64,000 bases of DNA, taken from assembly GCA_963995505.1 (NCBI GenBank), contig OZ023188.1:2356001-2420000 (forward strand). The letters are read 5' to 3'. The notes under the pieces are model-generated. The model saw only the letters and a list, made by a program, of their open reading frames with translations. It had not been told where the DNA came from and did not search any database. The first letter of the stretch is position 1. Each line of letters begins with the position of its first letter. Below are positions 35,301-48,006 of the stretch, piece by piece. Position numbers and translations under genes: made by a program. This DNA is from Hypericum androsaemum (lineage: Eukaryota; Streptophyta; Magnoliopsida; Malpighiales; Hypericaceae).

Positions 35301-38300
35301 TTTCAAATTGTCATCGTTGGTTGTCTCCTTACAACTAGGTGGTTTCCCATGCCTAGTAATATCAGTTTCTTTCTTTTTTGATGAGACATCTTTCGAGAAC
35401 TTAGCAGCAGTAACTGCACCTTCTGTGTTGTCTATCTTTACAATCTCTGAAGATACCATCTCAGAAGTTACTTTAGCAACTTTCCAATAACCATCGGGAC
35501 CAGCAGCTGCCAGCTCACTCAAAGGCAGAGGATCACCCATGGCTACTATTTTACCAGCTTGAGACACAGCCTCTGCAGCAAGTTCTGCAGCTTTTATAAT
35601 TGCATCCATGTTTTCAGCTTGTTTTGATGCAGCTGAAGCAGCCTCAACCCTTCTTCTAGCAGTCTCCCTGGCAGCACCCAGGATTGCACTGGAGCTGTTC
35701 ACACCATCATCACCCTTCAAGATGGATACAGGAGTAGCCTTCCCAAAGTTTTTCAAGTCATCAGAAAGAGAACTCGCTGTGGCTTGACAAGCATTACTAT
35801 AACCACCAACTGCTTCATCAGCCATTAGTTTTGCTTGCAATGCGGCATTTGATGCAACATTGGCAGCTGCAGCTGCTGCCTTCGCAACAGCTGCTGCCGC
35901 TGCAATTGCAACAGCTGCTGAAGCTAATCTGGTCTCAACATCTGGCAGCAAACCAAAATTCTTCTGCCTGTCCAACTGGTTCCACATATCCTGACTACGA
36001 CCGACAGCAGCAGCAGCAAGAGCAGCTGCTTCTTCTGCTTGAGCTCTTGCCTCCTTGACCTTAGCAAGAGCTTCCTCTGGCAAAATAGTTCTCCTTTCAG
36101 CATCTTGGTTAACTTCTCTCAGGTCAGTAGATGTAGTAGAAGACAAGAATGCGATGGATTTTTCTGCATCAATTTTACATACAAAACCAACAGGTGGGGA
36201 CATTGTCACGGCACATTGAACTTGACTAGGGATGGGAATTGAATCTGTTTGAGGTTGAGAGGACTTAATGAGCAGGCCAGGAGTCTCAGAAATGGATGCC
36301 TTCTTCCTCTTCCTAGACTTTGTCTCAGCAGCAGGCCGACCAGATGAAGCAAAAACAGTATTCAGATCTTTTGCAGGGGAAGCCACAACACCACCACCAG
36401 GAAACCCAATTTGAGCAGCAGGGCCAGGCTTGATGAACTTGGAAGCAGAAGGATGCTGCAAAGAAGAATCCTTTGCAGGAGTGAGCTGAACAGGTTTTGT
36501 GGAATGTTTTGGAATTGACGAACGAGCACTGGCATCATGCAAAGAAGTCTGAGGAGAAGTAACCCAGGGACCACGAAAGGGAGGCTGAGAAATCCATGAT
36601 GGGTTGTGTCCAACAAAATTTCTCATTGGTGTAGTTTGGTGATGCAATGGGGAGACAGCACGCTGAAAATCAACAATAGGTCCCTTGGGCAAACTACTTG
36701 GCTGTGTGATTTCAGCTGATGGTGTAGTCATACTCCAAAGTGGTGACGAGAATGGCACCATTGGACTAAGGAATGTTGGAGTACTTTTTCCATTTGTCTG
36801 ACCAGCCGTTGAGGTACCTTTAATATCCAGTGCACCTTGCTTTGCGGGATCAGAAGTTCGAGAACCTGAAGATCTCCAATTTAATACCTTTTCGAAAATC
36901 GACAAACTCTATTTTACTAAAATGCAAAAGAAATTAGGAATAGACCTGAACTTGTTGAAGGCAATGGGGTTTCAGGAGTACTTGGGTACAACTTTGGACC
37001 ATGAAGCCTCTCCATACAAGACTGCCAAGCTTTATCCCAAATGCTTCTACCACCATCTAGAAGTAAAACCACAAGACATTAATATCCAAAACTGAGAAAA
37101 AAGTAATCACTTCTATCCTTTTATAGTAGTACATAAAGAAATTTTAACAAGTACCAGGTCCGCCAAACACAGATATCATATGTGCCTCATCAGGTGGTGT
37201 TCCTTGACTGCAGCATATTAAGACCAAAAACAAAAGTCCATGAACACGTTTCAGAAAATATGGCTGAAAGGCGAAAGCAAATTTCCATTAAGTTGATTTC
37301 TCCCTGTCAAGGGAAGCACTAACAACGTGACCAGATATAAGAAAACACAAATCAGAATAGAATAATACGAGACAAACAATAAGTTTACAACTCCAAATTA
37401 TCAGTATTAAAATGTCAAATTAATACTTGATGAGAGTGCATAGATGTCAAAAAGGGCAGTTAGTTAACAAGAAAATTAAAGGCAACAGAACCCACATCAA
37501 AGCTCCATACACAAAAATCTGAGCGCGCAACTGCATTTGCTGTGTATCTGTGAACGGTTGTTGAAATGCTGCAGCTGGACAAGCAGAAGGGATCAAATAA
37601 ATAATGACAGATGTTGATGTTGCACGTGGAAACTAGAAATGATTTCATGCTATGACATATCCATATCACTTCATCTCACCAGGTTGCAGAATTTGAGAAG
37701 TGGCAGATGGATTAAGGGTGACAGTGCTCGTTGTCTTCTCTACTTGTCCAAGGGCCGGTTCTTTAACTGGCTTTGATTTTTTAGCAGCTTCCTTCCCTGA
37801 TACTTTAGTATATGACCGTCTTGGTTTACGCTCGCTGTTTCCTTTAGACCGACCGCGAGATACAGAAACTTCAGAGACTCTTACACTTCCAGGAGAAGGC
37901 TTTTGAGCAGTCTTCTGATGGGATTGCCCCAGTGCAGATGTTGAAGGGGTCTTTTCCACCATCTTTAAACAAAAAGACAAAAGTGGAAGGGGAAGAAAAA
38001 TGAAGGTGAAATAAGAATAATAATGCATGGAATGCACAATATTCAGACAGCTGCCAGATCCGGAGAATAAGCAATTGAAGGACAGAAAATTTATTTGGGA
38101 GACAACATACTGGTGTGGTGGCTTGTTCAGTCGAGGACTGTGTCTTTTTGCCATCTTCACTTTGAGAATTGAAGTTTTTGGCATCTTTAGGTGCATCCAA
38201 TTGATTCAAACCCTCGGAGATTCCTTCGTCCTTCCCAGCACCCTCATTGTCTAAATCGGTAAGCGAAACAATCTGATCCGACACTCCTTTGATACTGACC

Positions 38301-41065
38301 TTTTCAGCTCCAGTGTTAGGATGTTCGGAAGTCCCAGTGTCAGAGGGGAGAACGCTTACTGCCTTAACAAGATCTGCCTTTTCTTCAGAAGCTGAATATA
38401 AAGTCAAGGTCTAAGATTAAAGAGGTTCAAGCAAAAATCACTTCAGTAAAGTATAAGAAGAGATGTCAAAATTAGCTGCAAGTAGCAACAAAAAGTCAAC
38501 ACAACTAGTGAAAATAAATTGCTCACGGTTGGTGACTGGATTATGGAGACAAACATCTCCAGATACGACTACTGTTTTATCTTTCTCCCTGCTGTTTCCA
38601 CCGGTATTGTGGAAAGAGTCATGGGTGGCTGAAGGCTGAGGCCCATGCATCTCCTTTATGCATAAATCTGGTTCTACTGCATAAAAGAAGATAATAACAA
38701 TATGAAGAATCCAACCAGGCTGCAACTAAAGGAGCACGCTTGCAACTAAACTGCCAACATGTTACGTGAAGAAATGCTATGGCATAAAAGAAAGAAATAT
38801 TTGGGCCGCAGAGTTGCATATGCCACATCCTGCTTCATTTGGTCCATAACATTCAAATAAGACAAAGGACTCGGATTCTGTAACTCACTTGATGGTGGCT
38901 TTCCATCATTTTCTCTTGGTACATCATTCAAATCTCCCTTTTCAGATTCTGCAGACATATCATTCTCTTTTGTGAGCCTTTGCTCGGCCTCATCCAATAT
39001 AACCGCTTGTGGCGCAAAAGATATTTCTGTATTACAACCGCCTGATGTTGGCAAAGATTGAACAGGTAATTCATGTTGCACCTGCCCAGAATTGCCGGAA
39101 AATCCAAGTTCTCTAGCTTCCAGCTGAGAAGATGACCTGATATCCAATGGACTTGTCTCAATAGCAGTCTTGGATGTTGTATCTTTACTATTATCCAAGT
39201 GAACCGATCCTAAAGAAAGTGATTCAGGTAAATCAACTACTCTTCCATCCATTGAATCTTGGACATTGTTCCTCGAAGTAGCTGGAGCATTGTCAACTGC
39301 AACTTAAAAAACCAGATTTAGGCCCGATCAAGGCAGAAGAGGTGGAAAATAAGAAAATAAAACATACACCTCAGGTTTAAGAAAGTTTGGCTTTACTGTT
39401 TCTCCTACTTTAAGTAACCAACATCCATCACATACCTGGCTCATCCTTACTAGCAGTACTAGGATTTAATTCTGCAGGCATTGGCTCACCCTCTATATTG
39501 TGTTCACAAGAGGGAAACGGCCCAGCACCACTCTCGGAGGAAATAAAGGCAGACAACTGGCCATCATTATTTACACGATCACAACCCAAGTAGTCTCTAG
39601 TCACCATTTCCTTGCAAGGAGTATCTTTGTCTAACTTAGGGGCATCATCCTGTCTCAGCACTGTACTTTCTCTAGAAACTTGCAAATCGGGTGCTACACA
39701 AGGCAGCACCTCAGTTACAGAGCGTATCTCGCCAAGAACCTTGACTGGGTTACTTTTGTCAGTGCAGCAATAACCAGCACTCTTCTCAGAGTGTTCATTT
39801 AGGGTGCCTTTGGCACCTTCCTTTACCTCATGGACCATCAAAGATGCAGCATCATGGCTCAAAATCTTTTCACTAACCAGCTGTGGATCACTCGGATTGC
39901 AGATTTCATGCTTTTCATGACTAATGTTTCCTGTAATGTCCGTCTCCAATACATTTTGCATAATTACTTTGGACTTATCCGTCCCCCAGGGTTCAGTGAT
40001 GCCAGATTCAACCTTCTGTGGAGTATAATGAAGGTCTTCCTCTGCACCTAAATTAGCTTTGGTTATCCTTGCCTCTACATTGGACTCCGACTGAAGCAAA
40101 CAGGAATGACTGACAGTAACAACTTCCACAACTTCAACACCCGAAATCAAACCATCAGTTATTTGGCTCTCATGGTTCAAAATATTGATCCTGTCACCAC
40201 AGTCTGCGGCAGCAGAAACACTTGTGTGAATAGAGGCACCTTCATCATTCAACTTTTCATTTTTTGGACTGACATTCTGTGCAGAGGAAACCACAGCATC
40301 AACTTGCAGTCCAGAAGTTGAAATTATCTGGTCTGCAGCATCAAGTGATTCGTTGAGCACTATGCTAACTTTGCGATTACTTGTCTCCCCACAATCATCA
40401 TCAATAAGCCCACCACCTTTTTCAGCATGCAGATTAACACTGTTTTCATCACGGTTGCTTATATCTTTATCAGAAACATCCTCAATTTTAAGATCATGTG
40501 AACTGCCCTCAATAGGCTGCTGCCCTCCATCAACTACACCAAACCCAGAGTTCTCTTGTGAAATGTTACCTAGCGCCTGCACAGGTTGAGTAGCATCTCT
40601 CTCAGTGGAAGATGTGCTGCTATCAACTCTCAAGTTGGGATCCATTTGTTTTATTATGCAACCTAACTCATCCAAGGAATCCGACACCTTGTTATTAGTT
40701 TGTAAGGGAATAATCTCTTCCTGTCCAACAGATTTTAATAGCATTTCAACAGATTCCAAGGAAGTAGCCTCTGACCAGACATTGTTATGCCTTGAAATAG
40801 AACAAGGCTCCACCGCGCTAGAGCTAAATTGTATTCCACTGCCACCTCGAGAATAATCTTCAATCCACTGATTATCTCCGTTACTCTCAATGCCAAGAAA
40901 AGCCTCAGTTTCAACCAGATTGTCAAACCTCAATGATCCGTGAAGATTATCATCAAAGTCAAACTTTGGAAGTGCATATGATCTCAATACAGGAGGGAAT
41001 TTATTGTTTCCTTCACCGGCTAACTGTAGATTCTGGCTTTGAAAGTCATTTTCATCATAATCCAT
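32339..41065 (-). CDS. G2484-1-like agenet domain protein (2052 aa)
   Basis: Fifteen coding exons: 41065-39436, 39296-38889, 38676-38527, 38391-38111, 37962-37680, 37568-37496, 37207-37155, 37056-36946, 36865-35100, 34988-34880, 34773-34599, 34275-34208, 34125-34010, 33630-32791 and 32434-32339. All junctions are GT-AG and in phase. The start MDYDENDFQSQNLQLAGEG and length match Arabidopsis G2484-1 (At4g17330). The first 900 residues are acidic and disordered. Next comes a conserved block with QMQLRAQIFVYGAL and VFGGPDGGRSIWDKAWQSC (about 925-980). An alanine-rich coiled coil follows (about 1240-1400), then paired agenet/Tudor-like modules (about 1578-1640 and 1665-1715; KEGSHVEV, WFCGDVI, VGDKVDAWISD, SWREGVITEKK). 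The C-terminus is basic and ends with a RRSNRRIQPTSRLLEGLQ motif. Agenet modules usually bind methylated histones or RNA, so a chromatin role is inferred. Confidence 0.88.
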
Positions 41066-42330
41066 GGGTGTATACCTAACGATGGAGACAGAATCGGATA
41101 AGATAAAAATCTGAAATTTTCCAATAAATTGCTGGCCAGAAGAAAGCAGACAACAACAAACAACTTTACTCATTCCTTGATGACCAACATCTACTCACAA
41201 AGAGCGATTAGAAGAATAAGTTACTCACAAAATACACAGCAAGTAAATAGAAAGGACAGGAAATGGAGTATGAGCAAACACAACAATTATCAGAAAAGCA
41301 GAACCAAGAGAAAACAAATCTTCCCCACAACAATTTAAAAATAAAATATTGCAACAATTAAATTAGGCAATCCCCAGGAAAAAGCATGAGGAAGCTCCGG
41401 GTTTAGATTGGCCAATGCACGAGAAATTACGAGATAAATACCAGGATAAGAGACACAGTTGTGTTCGTTATCGGTTATTCACTCAAAGAAGCACTAAGGA
41501 ACAAATAAACAGTTTTTTACAACAATTCCCCATACCCAGGCTATTGTATATTCCCTTGGAACAAAAGCTAAAAGGAGTGGGAATCGGTCCCAACCCATAG
41601 CACATACTTAAACATAATCACATTGTATGTCAGCAAGTTAAACCAATAAAGCCCTCACAAGTGTTTCCTTTTCGACGAAATTCAAACCCGACTGCCCACG
41701 CCCCACCGAACATTCAGTAATTAATAACTTTGAGACAACGAAAACATCGCAAAAAGCCGCCAAACAAAACGAAGCTAACTTACTGGCTAGCCACACATAC
41801 GAGTTAAGTAGTAAAGTAGGAAATGAACAGTACCAGAACAAGTAAGTCTAGAGATGCTACCTCCCTCCATTCGGCGACGAAAATGCCTTCACTCCCTGAT
41901 CCCTCTTAGTAGTAGTACTCGCATCTACTGCTTCGATAATAGACAAAATCAAAACGAAACCCTAATTAGTTGGTTGGGGTAACCGCCTTTCGATGCGGAA
42001 CCTTTACAGTACGAAACTTAAAAGAGGGATTTAAAAAAAACCTAATCGAAGCGAAGCTAATTCCGAGGGCTCGGAGTGGAATTGCTGCTCACCGGAAGCT
42101 TTAATTCGCCGGGGGATTAAGATAGGGTTCCGATGGGATGGATGTATCGATGGGAACCGGTTAGGGTAGAGAGAGAAAGGGGAAAGATAAATGTAGAGAG
42201 GGAAAGCGTGGGTTTGTTTCGGTTGCTTTTCTGTTCTCTCTGCCGGCTGATGGAGAAAATGAAGTGACGGAACGAGCGGGTGGTTCCGTACTGCCTTTCG
42301 TATTTTAGGGAAGCGGTAGGAATTGAGATC
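41066..42330 (-). promoter_or_regulatory. 5' UTR and leader introns of the agenet gene
   Basis: A splice acceptor (TTAG before GTATACACCC) lies about 14 bp upstream of the start codon. A plausible first non-coding exon ends at a CCG|GTGAGC donor at 42093. That exon is CT-rich on the coding strand, typical of plant leaders. The exact transcription start and any middle leader exon cannot be fixed by eye. Confidence 0.5.
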
Positions 42331-43401
42331 ATACCGTTGGATGGGTAGAATCTGATGGATGAGGAACACGTGGAAAGTTAAGGTGCGTTAGATTGAAGCT
42401 AGGCCCGGAGATGCGTTTGGGGTCACGTGGGGTTTGGTGGCTGGGGACCTAGGCGCCGTTGATTCTCTAATGGCGTCCGTGGAGTGGACGGTGGCGATTG
42501 GACTTAGGTTGACCTTGCTCCATATATCTGTGGAGGACATGTGGCTTGAGTGGAGTAGTGCCCCTACTGTAGGGGCATGCTTTTGTTGCTGTTTATTTAG
42601 AGCCGTTGGATTACTCTTCGAAAAACTTTAAGCCGTTGGATTAAAATCCAAATTTATTTTTTCGGTTTTGGAGGTTTGGATAAGGAGATTATTTATAGCG
42701 ATGGGTAATGTAATACCAGGACACGTGATCTTTTGGACAAATAACTGATCCTTTTTCCCGTTAGGTTAAACTCCTAAAGTTTCAACTGATCATTTAAATA
42801 CCAATTTATACTCAGATTAACTGATAAAGAAGTTGTTCTAACTTAAACATGTCTCGAGTTTGAATTATTGGGTATGCATCAGTGTTAAATATGTGTTTGA
42901 AGAATTTTGTCACTTTTTAAAAGTCTTACCCGGCTTTGGTTAAACCATATCATCAATTTTATCTGTGTATTATGTCACATCATTATTTTATCTATGTGAC
43001 ATGTCATTTTTCTAATTTGAGAGAAAATGTGATAAATTCGGTAATATTCGAATTCAAATTTAGATCGAAAGAGATCAACGATGTTCATGTCATGGACCAA
43101 CAATATGCTCGAGAATAAAATTAGTGATATAATATAATACACAAATAAAATTAGTAATGTAACATAATGCACGTGATAACTTAAGTAAATAGAATTAGTG
43201 ATATTAAGATAAAATCTTTGTAAATTAATAAGATATTTTAATCATTTAAAGTATTCTGATGTAGCGGGGAGTCAAGACTGAGAGGGAGTATTCTGATGTA
43301 GCCAATTACGAGTTCGATATAATTTAATTATCTTTTGGATACGACATGTGCCTATTCAGAGTTGTGGTAGAATTCACGCTTTGTTTTTTAAGGTTAAGTT
43401 T
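42331..43401. other. intergenic, promoter of agenet gene
   Basis: About 1 kb between the agenet gene's 5' end and a solo LTR. It contains G-box-like ACACGTGG words near 42368 and 42425. The stretch GTATTCTGATGTAGC occurs twice near 43250-43305. No gene seen. Confidence 0.5.
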
Positions 43402-44497
43402 TGTTGGGGAAATAACCCCTTCTACCCACGAGGTCCAATCAACGCAACGAAACGAAACGAAAATACACACAAGCAAACCACAACATCACGAGAAGAACGA
43501 ACACACAAGTACAAAGGAAGCACAAGGAGGGACATAAAAATTTGGTTATCCGGTTCGATCCACAACGATTTACATCCGGGGGCTTCTAAGCCAAGAGAGA
43601 TTATACTATCTTCACGCACATGAGCTTCACTCGCTCTACAATGGATGCCAACACACTAGGCTTACTCTTTCCTCATCTCACACTCTTGAGGCTACCCACA
43701 CTCTTGAGAGCTCTCTTCCTCTCTTCCTCCTTCAGTTGGAGTGGCCACCCTTCACTTAGGTTTGGCCTTCTTCTTCTTCTCCTTCATTTGGAATGGCCAC
43801 CCATCACTTGGGTTTGGCCTTCTTCTTCTTCTTCTCCTTCTTCTCTTTCTCTTGGAGGCAACCCTTCACTTGGGTTGGGCACCATTGGGGTACATGGGCC
43901 ACTCTCCTCCACTTGGAAAGCACCACCTCTTTTTCCCCTTCTCTCTTTCTAATTGGAGAAGTGGGCACTTGACCTCTCCTTCACTCGAAGAGCCTTTTGC
44001 CAACCTTAAAACAATGAGGCAAATGGGTATTTATATGGGCACCCTCTATTCTAGGGTTATTGGGTCAAGATGGGCAAACTTTTCTACCAAAAAATACTTT
44101 TCCCGGGCTGCTTGGCGGGCGCCACCTCTTTGGCGGACGCCAAAACATGTCTAGGCATTTTCTTCTCGGTAGGGCTGGCGGGCGCCAAGTCCGTCTCGCT
44201 TCAACATGGCCGGCGGACGCCACCTCCTTGGCGCCCGTCGGGTCTCGCCCCACTTCTCTGTTTCGCTCCCTCGGCTCTACTTCTTGACCCGATCGTCCCC
44301 CCGATCATCCCCTAGCTCTTCACTCGAGCCGCACAACTCCTCGGATGTCCTCAACGCCTTCACTCGGCTCTTGATTTGATTGATTCCCCGAGTATCCCCG
44401 GACTTCGAACCCAATCGATCAACTCTCGGACCATCCTCTAGGCTCTTTACTCGAATCACCCGAATACTTTACTCGTACTCAGGCTACATATCCAACA
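43402..44497. mobile_element. solo LTR, 1096 bp
   Basis: It begins TGTTGGGGAAATAACCCC and ends ATATCCAACA, so the termini form the inverted repeat TGTTGG/CCAACA. The 5-bp flanks are AGTTT (43397-43401) and AATTT (44498-44502), a target duplication with one mismatch. Inside are a 50-60 bp tandem repeat and a GC-rich tract. No gag-pol sequence or partner LTR is adjacent. Confidence 0.65.
43736..43882. repeat. tandem repeat within solo LTR, about 2.5 copies
   Basis: Units of 53-65 bp read TTGGAGTGGCCACCCTTCAC followed by a pyrimidine-rich CTTCTTCTT tract whose length differs between copies. It lies within the second solo LTR. Confidence 0.8.
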
Positions 44498-44822
44498 AAT
44501 TTCAAGGTATTATGTATGTTGGTTATTGTTATGAGAATTTAATTTATTTAAGAAGATTTCGGTTTAAACTCGCAAAATATAAAAATATATTATTGGGTGA
44601 GTTACGTCCTAAATTATTATACATGGATATTAAAATTTTCCAAAAAGCCAAACGGTATTTACATTTGTAAAGGCGTTACCCATTCTCTCTCTTTTCTCAA
44701 AAAAGTCAAGTAGCGTAACAATTAGTTGAATTCCATCCTATTTACCGGCAATACAACATATAGAGACCGGATTAAGTGGGGACTAAAGAAAATTTGTCCA
44801 TAGGTGGGGACTACATTTTGGG

Positions 44823-44995
44823 CCATCAGATTTGATTATCTTTAAATCTGATGGTCAATAACCTATCAGGTGTTATTGGTTTGCATGTGAAGTAATATTG
44901 GTTTAGAAGACGCTGGTTTACTTATGAAGTGATATTGGTTTGCATGTGAAGTGATATTGGTTTACATGTGTAGTGATATTGGTTTGATTTAGTTC
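44823..44995. repeat. hairpin plus TGATATTGGTTT minisatellite
   Basis: A perfect 11-bp stem (CCATCAGATTT at 44823-44833 and its complement at 44844-44854, 10-nt loop) is followed by about six units of roughly 20 bp built on GTGATATTGGTTTGCATGTGAA (44874-44990). The core is the reverse complement of the array at 23964-24125. GTGGGGACTA-type words flank both sides. Confidence 0.75.
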
Positions 44996-45573
44996 CCATA
45001 TTTGGGGACTACCCCAGTCCTCACCAAATCCACCCCATATACGTATGTATCAGAAAAGTACCAGTTCTAAAAGAAAATTACCGCCAAATACGTTACTAAA
45101 AAAACGCTACTTTAAACAAAAGCCCAAATCCACGTGTTAGTCCCAACTCTCTAGCCTGTACTCAAGAGTCAATACCCGTTACCAGCAAACGCAGCCAGGC
45201 CTACGGCCCACTACCGCGCGGTCCGAACCGCCCCCACTTTTGCTTTTCGATAAAGAATTTTTAATTTGAACTTGGATTATTCTTTATTTAAAAAATGGAT
45301 TATTCCGTTAGTACGTGTAATATGGAGACAATTAAAAAAAAACACTGTTTAGCAATATATCAGTAGTTGATTTTTTTCGAGAAAAAAATTGGTTGTAACT
45401 TGTATCTACCGCAATATGTATTAGACAAGTAAAAAAATTTGTAGCCTAACATAAATATCTAGGAAGTATAATGTTCAAATTCTATCATGATGTAAAAATT
45501 TATCTTTCTTAAATAAATATATGTATTAGTGAATAATTCTAAGATATTAAAATCTCATATTGATTCCCGCGTA
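44996..45573. other. intergenic, no gene seen
   Basis: AT-rich sequence between the minisatellite and the Helitron 5' end. Nothing recognisable. Confidence 0.5.
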
Positions 45574-46120
45574 TCTTACTATAATAAAGGGAATTACCTT
45601 TTTAGATGATTTGGTGTCACACTTAAAAATATCAAAATTATCCTTCCCCACCTCCATATTTACACCCATCACCCGTGAGACACCACTCTCTTCCCGCCGC
45701 CGTCTCCGCCACTTTTTACACTACATCCCCCTCCTTCTTAGGGTCACGAGCAACGTCGTTCTCATTTGCAACTTTCGTAAAACCATGGTGGTGGCTGTTG
45801 TCGTTCAGCCAGGGAGGAGGAGGAGGCGGCGGAGAGCTACGTGGAGGTCGTCGCTGCGGCTCTTCCTCGGCGTCGTCATTTTTTGGTTTTGGTGGTGAAG
45901 GGGAAAAGGATGGTTATGGAATAATATATATGTGTGGGTGGTTTCTTGGTGGAGGGTACGATTAGGTAGTTGCGCCACGTCGCAGGGGAGTTCGAAGTCC
46001 GTTTGGCTTCTTTCATTTTGGGAGAAATTTAGCTATTTTGAACAGATTAAGTGACAAATTCAGTTTTATGCTATATCAACTTTGTGAGGTATCCTAGATG
46101 AATTTTTTTAAGGTAGATAT

Positions 46121-46822
46121 TGTTGTTTCGGAGGGTTGGTGTACTTGATTAGGATCTTTGGCAGTCGAGGCAAGTGTTGGACACTTTCTCCGTAAGACGA
46201 GATTGCCTCGTATATTTCAGTGCGGTACGGGCTACGGCAATCGTCCCCAAGATACAACGACTGTTAGGGCGTTTCCAAGACCGTTGCACACGTATCTCAA
46301 AACTTTCGGGCGAACCCTTATATACCAAGAACTTTCGGACCTTTGTTTTCTAAGTGAAGAACGGGGGAGAGAAGAAGACAACAATGCTCAAAGATGCACT
46401 TGCTGGAGGAGGCAGGGAGGCAGCCACCCCGAAGGGACGCGCTCGTGGCCCTTCGGTGGCTTCTAGATCCTTCCAGGCGCGCCCAGGCTGCGCTTGCCCC
46501 CTTTCACGACAGATCTCGCAGCTCCTCGTCACTCCGGTAGCTGCGCAGCTCTCTTCGGATCCGGGAAAAATACTTAATGTGCGAAGTGCGCCACAAAGCG
46601 CCCATTGCGCCATGCGCACACGCACGTGCTCGGACAGTGCGAACACCATCCTCGCAGCTAGCAGTGGGTTAGCCTTTTGGGTTGTCAATCAAGTTGAGAG
46701 GTAAGGAGAGGAATTTCTTATAAACAAGTAAATTCTCCTTGCTCTATTCAATGGGGGATTGCAACCTTCCATCTTTCCTTTGGGCCTTTGGGCTTTTTGG
46801 GCCTTCATTCACAAACCCAACA
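46121..46822. mobile_element. LTR-like insertion nested in the Helitron
   Basis: The block begins TGTTGTTTCGG and ends AAACCCAACA, with flanks GATAT (46116-46120) and GATTT (46823-46827), one mismatch. A second possible start is TGTTGGACAC at 46175, which has no matching duplication. A TATATA word near 46318 could be the promoter. No internal retrotransposon domain is present. Confidence 0.4.
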
Positions 46823-47350
46823 GATTTTTTAAGCCATGAATGTATCCTAGGTAAATTGTAGTTTGTCGGATATGTTAAAAAAATATGATTTGATTATAAT
46901 ATTCATATTAATAGAGTGTATTGGCAAATTTAATTTTGAGTAATTTTAAGTGTGTATAAACGTCGGAGAGGTGAATTCAGATTTCATAAATAGTACCTAG
47001 ATTTCAAGTTCGAATTATTTATTTTATAATTTGACAAAGAAAATTATGTTGTCTTTTATAATTAGATTTAATTCAGAAATTGTAAAGTAAAAGACTATAT
47101 TTTTATTTTCAAATATGGCACAAAGGATTGTTAACTATTTTTCTTTAATTTAATACGTACTTTGTAATAATCAGAGGGATATAAATATTTACCACAAAAT
47201 GTTACTAATTGTGAAAAATCCACAACTTTGAATATTTTGTAAGAATCTCGAAACCTCCGCCAAAACCCAAACTCACAACCCCGGAACTTCCTTACCATGG
47301 ACCCATACTCCGGGCCCCGATATTAGACCACGGACCCTCGACTCTAAATG

Positions 47351-47690
47351 CCAAACCCCAAAACCCCAAACTTGAAAAACTCAAATCCCAAACCCCAAAC
47401 TTGAAAAACTCAAACCCCAAAACCCCAAACTTGAAAAACTCAAACCCCAAACCCTGGACCTTTGACCCCGAAGGACTGAACTACGGACCCCGGACCTCGG
47501 ACCAACAGACCTCCGAACCCCGGACTCCTCGACCCCGCCTCCGAACCCCCGACCCCATACTCCGACCTCTGGAACCCCCGACCACAGACTCCTACCCCAA
47601 ACCCCGACCCCCGAAACTCCGACCCCCGGAACACGAACTCGGACCCTAGATCTCCGGACCTCCAGACCCCGGACCCCGTTATGTTTTTAT
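47351..47690. repeat. C-rich minisatellite in Helitron
   Basis: Three to four copies of a 30-bp unit with CCCCAAACTTGAAAAACTCAAA span about 47351-47455. They run into a degenerate CCCCGGACC/CTCCGACC tract up to about 47690. The strand is strongly C-biased. Confidence 0.85.
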
Positions 47691-48006
47691 TTTTGTACAG
47701 CTTAAAAAAGAAAATCAATGAACGATATGTTTTGCAGATTTTGAAATAGAACGACACTCGCATCGCGAGTGCGTCTTTACTAGTGCAAGATTACAAACTT
47801 TAAATTTCGGTCATTATGTGAGACAGATCGGCCAAGTGAAATCTCCATTGTTAGTATAAAGTTATATACACGAGAAATTGCGCACACAACTACATTAGCA
47901 CGAGAAATCTCCATTACTAATCAACAGACTACTACCTTAGCTTCTTCAAGTTCCTAACGAGACCGATCAATGTCTTCCGAGTTTTGTGGTGACAATGGCG
48001 GGTGGC

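Larger units (their letters stand above)
45574..47783 (+). mobile_element. probable non-autonomous Helitron
   Basis: The 3' end is diagnostic: a GC-rich hairpin (CACTCGC, loop ATC, GCGAGTG at 47755-47771) is followed 8 bases later by CTAG (47780-47783) and then host T. The proposed 5' end is TCTTACTATAATAAAGGG at 45574, preceded by host A, so the insertion lies between A and T as Helitrons require. The interior encodes no Rep/helicase protein. It holds an LTR-like insertion and a C-rich minisatellite near the 3' end. The 3' end is firm; the 5' end is inferred from the TC start and its similarity to known plant Helitron termini. Confidence 0.6.

Noticed and set aside
43348..44315. Several overlapping frames of 75-137 codons
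   Set aside because: They lie within the solo LTR and reflect its tandem pyrimidine-rich repeat.
45560..45965. Two overlapping frames with Arg-rich or Gly-rich composition
   Set aside because: They fall at the Helitron 5' part; biased composition and no conserved domain.
46158..46704. Frames on both strands of 100-116 codons
   Set aside because: GC-rich LTR-like sequence; frames on both strands without similarity to known proteins.
46175..46822. Alternative nested LTR starting TGTTGGACAC at 46175
   Set aside because: No target duplication (GCAAG against GATTT); the 46121 start matches 4 of 5 flank bases.
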